Of a stretch of 64,000 bases of DNA, positions 57,328 through 64,000 are shown piece after piece. This stretch comes from Litsea cubeba. Taxonomy: Eukaryota > Streptophyta > Magnoliopsida > Laurales > Lauraceae. Position numbers and translations under genes: made by a program. Every line of letters begins with the position of its first letter. The stretch's first letter is position 1. The stretch spans positions 59,681,139 through 59,745,138 of the forward strand of contig CM022949.1 of the NCBI GenBank assembly GCA_012931725.1. The letters run 5' to 3'. The notes beneath the pieces are model-generated. The model did no database searches. It was not told the DNA's origin and saw only the letters and a list, made by a program, of their open reading frames with translations.

Positions 57328-59344
57328 TTTATTTGAGAACACGATGCTAGAAATGAAATATTTGCATATCATATATTTTGCTCTATGCTTATATTTCTTT
57401 TCTTGATTCCTTGGCTACTTTATAATTGGTGGCCTATGTTGAATTCTGCAAAAAAAAATGAGATGAGATTTTTTGTTTGGAAATTTCTAATTCTTTGAAT
57501 TTATTTCCATTCTTTCTCTTTTCAAAAAAAAAAAATTTTAAAAAAAAAAAACAAAAAAAAATCAGATTTGTCATTTTTGAATTCAAAATTGAGAAACCTT
57601 GATCCGTTCCTATCGTTCATCGCGCTTGCAGAAATGTTGAGCCTGTTCGACTAAGGTTTTGGGCCATGGTTTCTCTTCGATGAGTTCATTAAAAAATCAA
57701 AAAAAAAAATATATATATATATAAAAAAAAAAAACAAAAAATTTTAGATTTCTCAATTTGAATTCAAAATTGAGAAACCTTGATCTGTTCCTATCGTTCA
57801 TCGCGCTTGCAGAAATGTTGAGCCTGTTCGACTAAGGTTTTGGGCCATGGTTTCTCTTCGATGAGTTCATTAAAAAAATCAAAAAAAAATATATATATAT
57901 ATATATAAAAAAAAAACAAAAAATTTTAGATTTCTCAATTTGAATTCAAAATTGAGAAACCTTGATCTGTTCCTATCGTTCATCGCGCTTGCAGAAATGT
58001 TGAGCCTGTTCGACTAAGGTTTTGGGCCATGGTTTCTCTTCGATGAGTTCATCAAAAATAAAAAAAAAATATATATATATATATAAAAAAAAAAAAATTT
58101 TAGATTTCTCAATTTGGATTCAAAATTGAGAAACCTTGATCCGTTCCTATCGTTCATCGCGCTTGCAGAAATGTTGAGCCTGTTCGACTAAGGTTTTGGG
58201 CCATGGTTTCTCTTCGATGAATTCATAAAAATAAAAAATAAAATAAAAAAAAAATATAAAAAAAAAAAAAGACATAGACCACTAAGGTTAAACCAACTGT
58301 GTTCTTTGATCATGGTTGATTCAAAGAAAAGCCTTGTCCAGAGTGTGGAGACAGCTTGACTGTTCTAGGCAAGGGTCCTCCAAACGGGTTCATTAAGTAA
58401 TCCTACCCTTACCTGGGGGCAATTCTATCAATCAAGATTTCATAAGACCGGGTTAGGAGGCCTATGTGTACTCTCTCGTCTTTTAAATAAAAAAAATAAA
58501 TAAAAAAAAAATATAAAAATTTTAAAATAAAAAATAAAAAATAAAAATTTTTAAAAAAAAAATCTTAAAAAAAAAAATTAATTAATAAAATAAAAAAAAA
58601 ATAAAAAAAAAAGATTTTTTTTTTTTAAAAAAAAATCTTCAAAAAAAAAAATCTTCAAAAAAAAAAAACTTCCGTCATTTTGGGTTTAGATTGGAGAAAT
58701 CTTGGTCTTCTTCTTTCTGAGCACTGGCGCTCGCGGAAATCGCTGAGCCCGTGTTCAGATTGGAGTGCCTTTTGCTCTCTTTGATGAACCCGATATTGGC
58801 CTTTCAAAAGAAAACTCGTCATTTTTAGATTCAGATCCGAGAAATCATGGTTCATTTCTTTCTGAGCACTGGCGCTCGCGGAAATCGCTGAGCCCGTGTT
58901 CAGATTGGAATACCATCTGCTCTCTTTGATGAATCCAATCTTGACCTTTCAAAACAGAGAATCTCATCTCATAGATGCGGTCTCAAAACATTTGTGTCTA
59001 GCGGTACTAGTACGCCCTTTCAGGGTCTACTGTATTGCGACCGGCACATTTGTAACTCCAACTTTATATTCTTCTTACCTCGAGCAAGCTCTGCTTCTCG
59101 ATAAGTCGAATTTAAGTTCACAATTGCTTCTAGCAGTAACTGGGATGCCCATTCCGGGCTTACCACACCTGCGATCAGAACAATTGTACCTTCTATGGCA
59201 TTTTGTCTTCCTCATATTGCTTGGGTCATCTACCTCGAGCAATTTGAAAAGACGAAACCATAGAACTTCCCATTTATGATCATTATATTCTTGTGATTAC
59301 TAATGGATGTGGTCTTGTTTCAGAAATTTTCGAAAAAACTAACA
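57328..59344 (+). other. Element B leader, no coding signal
   Basis: A 2 kb non-coding leader. It holds the four-unit array at 57560-58240, an A-rich low-complexity stretch at 58480-58665, and two direct copies of a 130-150 bp unit (58676-58806, 58826-58940) beginning with GTCATTTT-type text and containing CTGAGCACTGGCGCTCGCGG. Confidence 0.8.
57560..58240 (+). repeat. Four-unit tandem array in element B leader
   Basis: Units starting at GATCCGTTCC/GATCTGTTCC at 57601, 57782, 57964 and 58138, period about 174-182. Each unit ends in an A-rich spacer with AT dinucleotide runs, which accounts for the longer period than in A. Confidence 0.92.
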
Positions 59345-60196
59345 ATGGCAGCTTCACTAACCATTACTTTCGACGAAAGCAAGCACCAACTCATGCTTCA
59401 ACAGAAGCAAACCACGCGCACCTACAAGCGCCCCATCAGCTGCCGAAGCGTCAACTCCCTCGGCAACTCTGTGAACTCCGGGTCGACCTCGACTCCCCGG
59501 ACTATCGTCTTCGGGACGCTGGGACCATTCCCACTTCCTGAGGAACAAGCTGCTCCCTCCAAGAAGCAGAAACTCGCCTCTCAACGTGTCACTACCGTGA
59601 CACCAAAGGCGAGTACAAGAAGGCCTGAAGCCCGTGGCATCCCCACGAAGCCTCAACCTGCAAACAACCAGGTCTACCCCAAGACTTGGTCCCCAAGACC
59701 TTCACCAAAACAAAGAAGGTCCCAGGCATCCACTAAGCCAGCATTCCTGGCCCCACTCAAGGAGAACCAGTTCTATCCTCTTGCTTACATGAAAGAGGAG
59801 AGACCCATCTCCAACCTGACTTCCAAGTCATCCCAGCATGAGCCGGCTTGTTCTTACAAGCCCAAAATCAAGTCATGCATCACAAGGCCTCCACAAGCAT
59901 CTGCTAAGGCCTACAAATCTGCAGTTCGACCCTTCATATCTACAGGGGCCGAACTTCACAAGTTCAAAGCTTCGCTGCAACTGGCGAAGGATAGGGTTCG
60001 CATCCTGTCCTTGCCCAGCTACAAAGAAGACAGACTCGGCTGCTGCGCCCGAGGGAGCACATCCTTCATCGTCAAAGCCCAGTCAGAGCTGACCGAAGCT
60101 CAAATTGCTCGTCGTATACGCCGCCGCGCGTCGTATACGACAAAAGAGACTACAGAAGCAAAGGACTCAGCCTCCCACACTTCAAGTCTCTCCTAA
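59345..60196 (+). CDS. Element B Gag, first reading frame (N-terminal part)
   Basis: I choose the ATG at 59345 because it lies in AACAATGGC, a favourable plant start context; an in-frame ATG at 59303 exists upstream. The product begins MAASLTITFDESKHQLMLQQ and is basic, Pro/Ser/Lys-rich, without a recognised domain. It matches A at 7428-8177. It ends at TAA 60194-60196 while the matching text continues in another frame that overlaps from 60105. Confidence 0.75.
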   Translation: MAASLTITFDESKHQLMLQQKQTTRTYKRPISCRSVNSLGNSVNSGSTSTPRTIVFGTLGPFPLPEEQAAPSKKQKLASQRVTTVTPKASTRRPEARGIPTKPQPANNQVYPKTWSPRPSPKQRRSQASTKPAFLAPLKENQFYPLAYMKEERPISNLTSKSSQHEPACSYKPKIKSCITRPPQASAKAYKSAVRPFISTGAELHKFKASLQLAKDRVRILSLPSYKEDRLGCCARGSTSFIVKAQSELTEAQIARRIRRRASYTTKETTEAKDSASHTSSLS

Positions 60197-60598
60197 ATGG
60201 GTCGAAAAAGAAAGACCCAACCAAGTTGCTGCCGTCCATATGGTTGGAAAAACCAGAAGGCGCCAAAAATCAGCAACAAAAATCCATGTCCGACGTCCAA
60301 TGACCCGCAGCGTCTCAAGGACAAGAAGACATTCAGAAGAATCCCCTGCTCCTTCAAGCAAAGGACAGCAGAGTGATCCTTCCTCAAGCTCCTCTTCGAA
60401 AAGAATGAGCCCCAGCTCAGTCACCAGGACAGTTTCTTCGTTCGAATCACGAAGGATGAATGTCCTGGCTACAAATTCTGAGCCACCACCCCACAATCCA
60501 CCTCCAGAAGATGCGATCACCCGCATCCAGCAGTTGGAACAGGGCCAGCAGAGGATTGAAACTCTGATGGAAAACCTTCTCCTCGCCTTCCAAAATTA
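60105..60598 (+). pseudogene. Element B Gag, second reading frame up to a premature stop
   Basis: The text SPKWVEKERPNQVAAVHMVG through SSSSSSKRMSPSSVTRTVS to IQQLEQGQQRIETLMENLL corresponds to element A Gag. It contains a short predicted coiled-coil segment near the end. It is halted by TAG at 60597-60599, where A reads a sense codon. The frame boundary with the previous feature also exists in A. Confidence 0.72.
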
Positions 60599-60599
60599 G

Positions 60600-63188
60600 G
60601 CGAACAATGAACCTCCTCCGAATCATCAAGACGACGAGGTAAATAGAGAAGAAAATGAGTCACGCGCCCTTACCAAAAAGGACGTAGACGGTATCCTCGC
60701 CAAAGCAAAAGAAGAGGATATACTCAAAGAGCATGGGATCAAGCCACCATATCCCTTATGGATGGACTCGGTCCCGTTCCCCACCAAATTCAAGCATCCT
60801 ACTCTCCAAACATATACGGGGAAAGGATCAGCCAGACAGCACGTCATCCACTTCAAGATCCTGACAGGGAGCTATCGCGGATCAAGATGCCCTCAAGATC
60901 CGCCTCTTTGCAAGTACCCTAAAAGGTACGGCCTTCGATTGGTACTTCCACTCTGCCGGAGGACTCAATCCAAAACTTGGGCCATGCTAGAGACACGCTT
61001 CCTGACTCACTTCAAAGGTGAGGATCATCCCGCTACTATGGCTCAGCTGTGCAGCCTAAAACAGGGGGAGAATGAATCAACATATGACTTCATTCACAAG
61101 TGGAAAGCAATGGCATACAAATGCTCTGATGTATTGCCACAAGCGTCGCTAGTCGACATCTGCCGAAACAACATGAGAGCCAGAATCCGCTCCATGATCA
61201 TCGGCAACAAATCAAAAAACCTGGGAGAACTCCTAGAAGCTTCCATGGAAGCTGAAACGGTGATTAAAGACCTCAACAGTCAGAAATCATCAAGAAAAGA
61301 GCCAACCGCCATTGCAACCTCTAAACCAAAGAAGAAAGAGGTCCTCAATGTGCAGACCAAGCCAGCTCCTCAGCCACCAAAGAAAGCTGAAAACAAAGCT
61401 GCTGGTAAGAGACCTGAACTCTCTGATGCCTTCAAAGAACGAGTAGAGAAGAAATACCCGTTTGATGAAGATGTTGATGAAATCTTCGGGGCTCTTGTGG
61501 CAAACGGCAAGCTCACCTTGCCTGAACCAAAAAGACCGGGTGATGTTGGCAAAACCAACGATCCTCGGTACTGTCCATACCACCAGATGATCTCGCATCC
61601 TCTCAATCAATGCTTCGTTGTGAGAGAGAAAATAAATGAGATGTGGAAAAACGGAGTCATCACCTTTGACAAAAATTATGGGTCTGCCTCCGTCAACATG
61701 GTGACATGTGGACAAACATCAAGATCACCAAAGAAGAAGATTACTACTTCCTTCAAGGTGATAAACTCAATCGAAGCGTCCGAGGAACTGGTTCCTTACC
61801 CGACACCAGACGGACAACCGATATGGGTACATCCCGATCTCCTGGAAGATGAAAATTGGGAGGTCGTGAAAATAAAGCCTACAGCTCAACAGCGAAGGCA
61901 GGCTAGGAAACATCTCCTCAAGCTCAAACGGCAAGAGAAGACCCAGCCAAAACTAGAGGTCAAAGAAAAGGCAGAGGCTTCCTCTACCGCTTCACTGGAG
62001 GTAACAAAAACATCCCTTCCAGAGACTTCAAAGGGGGTAAGGAAATTCACTCTCAGTGATTTCATGCCACCTCAATTCAGAGAAGCCATGCAGGAGACAT
62101 CATACTCTTGCAATTCGGTAGTTGGATTCTCCATTGATGGATACGAGTCCAGCGACACCGATGATGGATTCGAATCCAACTACACAGATGAGTGGGAGGA
62201 GTCCCTTGAAACAGGAGAATATCTCTCCGATGAAGAATGGGTTCCTGAGTCTCATCTTATGCCAGTAATCTGGTATAACCCCCTACAGCCACAAGGATCC
62301 TGGTCTGATGATGAAGAAGACCAAGAGGCTGTACAAGAAAATGCTGCTGAACCAGCACCTCTCATCACTCCAGTGGAAATCAACAATGTTGAGCCACAAA
62401 GGGATGATGAAGAAGAAGATCCGGCTCCCATGCCTGATCTTGAAGAATATGCAAGGATCTTGCAGCGACTCGCTCTACAACAAGAGCAAGAACGCGTCAA
62501 CGAGCCTCCTCAACAATCACCGGAAGAAAACAAACCATCCGGTAAATCTGAAGAGAGCATGCAAACTCCCTTCATCATCTCCCTCAAATCTTCAAAGCCT
62601 TTGGTCATCACAACTAAAGTGAAGAAGGCAAAACAAAAGCCTGGGGGCAAATTTGTTGTCTCTTTCGTGTCTATCATGCAAGACACGGACTCGGATTCAG
62701 AGCCAGAAGACGACACATCGTCAAGCCAAGCTGACACTCAGCAAGTTCAGCCTGCTCTTACTCCAATGGAGACAATTTCTGACATAGAAGATCCTACGTC
62801 AGCTTCCTTCGTTGTTCCAGCAACTTCAGCAAAGGAAAAGCCGATCTTCTTCCATAGATCGGATGCTTCTTCATCAAACTCCATGCTTGAACCTTTCCAA
62901 AATAAAGGTACGCCTCAACTATCCTTATACAGTTCTGTGGCACAAGCTATTATGAAGAAAATGGGGTATGACGCTCAAAACCCAGTCGGTTTGGGAGAAG
63001 GACGCGGTATTCTCACACCATTGGGGCCCGTCTTGACCAAAAGCCAGCTGGAAGATTGGAGACTCTACGGCTATGTAGAAAAGTCTTCACACGGGTTAGG
63101 GTATGATCCTGACACTCCCTTGAGACAGTTGACACAAAGGCTTAAAAGTCAATATACTAGACCAAGCCTCAACATCTCAAGTCCATGA
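60600..63188 (+). CDS. Element B Gag core, acidic linker and G-patch-like region (open, protease absent)
   Basis: The frame is open from just after the TAG to TGA at 63186-63188. It holds the gag core (HPTLQTYTGKGSARQHVIHF; ETRFLTHFKGEDHPATMAQL), CPYHQMISHPLNQC, the linker KFTLSDFMPPQF, and IMKKMGYDAQNPVGLGEGRG. Between about 60870 and 60980 three single-base insertions relative to A put 35 residues in other frames before the frame returns, erasing the FDWY motif. At about 62510-62520 the text jumps from the A sequence near 5062 to that near 3552, skipping protease. The end is a frameshift near 63162. Confidence 0.85.
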   Translation, partial: ANNEPPPNHQDDEVNREENESRALTKKDVDGILAKAKEEDILKEHGIKPPYPLWMDSVPFPTKFKHPTLQTYTGKGSARQHVIHFKILTGSYRGSRCPQDPPLCKYPKRYGLRLVLPLCRRTQSKTWAMLETRFLTHFKGEDHPATMAQLCSLKQGENESTYDFIHKWKAMAYKCSDVLPQASLVDICRNNMRARIRSMIIGNKSKNLGELLEASMEAETVIKDLNSQKSSRKEPTAIATSKPKKKEVLNVQTKPAPQPPKKAENKAAGKRPELSDAFKERVEKKYPFDEDVDEIFGALVANGKLTLPEPKRPGDVGKTNDPRYCPYHQMISHPLNQCFVVREKINEMWKNGVITFDKNYGSASVNMVTCGQTSRSPKKKITTSFKVINSIEASEELVPYPTPDGQPIWVHPDLLEDENWEVVKIKPTAQQRRQARKHLLKLKRQEKTQPKLEVKEKAEASSTASLEVTKTSLPETSKGVRKFTLSDFMPPQFREAMQETSYSCNSVVGFSIDGYESSDTDDGFESNYTDEWEESLETGEYLSDEEWVPESHLMPVIWYNPLQPQGSWSDDEEDQEAVQENAAEPAPLITPVEINNVEPQRDDEEEDPAPMPDLEEYARILQRLALQQEQERVNEPPQQSPEENKPSGKSEESMQTPFIISLKSSKPLVITTKVKKAKQKPGGKFVVSFVSIMQDTDSDSEPEDDTSSSQADTQQVQPALTPMETISDIEDPTSASFVVPATSAKEKPIFFHRSDASSSNSMLEPFQNKGTPQLSLYSSVAQAIMKKMGYDAQNPVGLGEGRGILTPLGPVLTKSQLEDWRLYGYVEKSSHGLGYDPDTPLRQLTQRLKSQYTRPSLNISSP

Positions 63189-64000
63189 AGACATCGATCT
63201 CCCTGGATATCTCTTTGATGAGTCACCTGACAAAGATCCAGGAAGCTCATCCAATTGGCACGATTTCTCCGAAAATGAAGAGGAGTTGTCCGATGGCACA
63301 GACGTGTGGACTTCTGACCCAGAAGAACCCTCATCTCCAAAAGAAATAGCCTACTTCGACTCGGTTTCAACAGGCGATTGGGATCATCTCATAGCAAGCC
63401 TTGGGAAAACTACCGATCAAGAAGACCCGTGGAAAGGAACAAAACCTTGGTCTGGAAATGCCCTTGAAACCCCAGAAGGTTTCGTTGAGCTGGAAGCCTC
63501 CGAAAATATTGTGGAGGAACCACCTTCGAACCTTCCAACAGAAGATCCTGTTCAAAAGATAGACTTGGGAACACCAGATAACCCACGTCCTGTATTCATA
63601 AGCAAGAATATAAAGGATGATGAGTTACCCGAGTATATCGCTTTTCTTCGTGAGTTCGTTGATTGCTTTGCATGGTCTTATGCTGAAATGCCAGGCTTAG
63701 ACCCCAAAATAGCAGTTCACAAACTCAATCTTCAAGAAGACATCAAGCCTGTCAAGCAAGGCCAAAGAAGATTCCGTCCAGATGTGATGGATAAAATTGA
63801 ACAAGAAGTTCAAAAACTCAAAAGCGTCGGCTTCATCCGTGAGGAACAACATCCTGAATGGTTGGCCAACATTGTCCCCGTGACAAAGAAAAATGGGCAG
63901 ATCAGGGTCTGTATTGACTATAGAGACCTGAATGGCGCATGCCCAAAAGATGAATTTCCGCTCCCCATACCAGAGGTAATGATTGATAATACCTGTGGAT
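63165..64000 (+). CDS. Element B RT N-terminal part, runs off the window
   Basis: In the frame after the 63162 shift, the strand is open to base 64000. It has EDIDLPGYLFDESPDKDPGS, a pre-RT linker with DDELPEYIAFLREFVDCFAW, KQGQRRFRPDVMDKIEQEV, VPVTKKNGQIRVCIDYRDLN and the start of the RT palm. It matches A at 2450-2900 and 2000-2298. The RT active site lies beyond the edge. Confidence 0.88.

Larger units (their letters stand above)
54987..64000 (+). mobile_element. Element B: Tat-like Ty3/gypsy, second copy of element A family, protease-less
   Basis: Plus-strand 5' LTR (54987-57302), primer site, leader with tandem array, Gag, linker, G-patch-like motif and RT start, leaving the window at 64000. 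It is inserted in element D's 5' LTR. It is better preserved than A, but has a stop and frameshifts in gag and a frameshift before RT. It lacks the protease region present in A. Confidence 0.92.

Noticed and set aside
58896..59279. 127-residue open frame before B gag as an extra leader protein
   Set aside because: It overlaps the duplicated leader unit, no counterpart is visible in A, and it lacks any domain.
1..64000. Regarding A and B as the terminal inverted repeats of one giant DNA transposon
   Set aside because: Each inner end is an LTR start with its own junction, B sits precisely inside D's LTR, and both encode Gag-Pol.

Overview
The window is plant (angiosperm-type) nuclear heterochromatin made almost entirely of nested LTR retrotransposons. 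I recognise Ty1/copia and Ty3/gypsy polyproteins. Three elements carry an initiator-Met-type primer site (TGGTATCAGAGC), and the Ty3/gypsy elements are of the Tat (dual RNase H) and Del/Tekay-like types, which are typical of plants. I see no host gene, tRNA, rRNA or CRISPR array. Element letters A to I are mine.

Layout. 1-23258: element A, a decayed Tat-like Ty3/gypsy on the minus strand, running off the left edge. It is split by copia element H (8188-19082, plus), whose gag is itself split by a solo LTR of the F family (12159-13293, minus, perfect ACTGA target duplication). 23259-28181: element I, the 5' end of a second Tat/Ogre-like element on the minus strand, with a 3.8 kb LTR that holds an 841 bp MITE-like insert and a strongly purine-rich tract. 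28182-40681: element E, an old minus-strand copia. Its integrase is split by a solo LTR (G, 30899-39871, AAGCTTC repeated at both ends), and G in turn holds F (30994-38398, plus), a young, nearly intact copia with AGGAT target duplications and equal 1122 bp LTRs. 40682-48197: element C, a minus-strand Del/Tekay-like chromovirus (3' LTR plus most of gag-pol). 48198-54986: element D, inserted in C gag. It is a LARD-like element with a 3989 bp LTR and about 2 kb of non-coding interior. 54987-64000: element B, a second copy of A's family on the plus strand, inserted in D's 5' LTR and running off the right edge.

Read as a stack, the inferred order is E > I > A > H > solo F on the left, E > G > F in the middle and E > C > D > B on the right. 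The I-into-E step is the least certain.

The points most worth a second look: B keeps its reading frame while lacking the whole protease region present in A; D looks like a non-autonomous relative of chromovirus C; and unrelated LTR families each carry a compact cluster of CG-rich self-complementary motifs, with base-pair-preserving changes between A and B in one of them.
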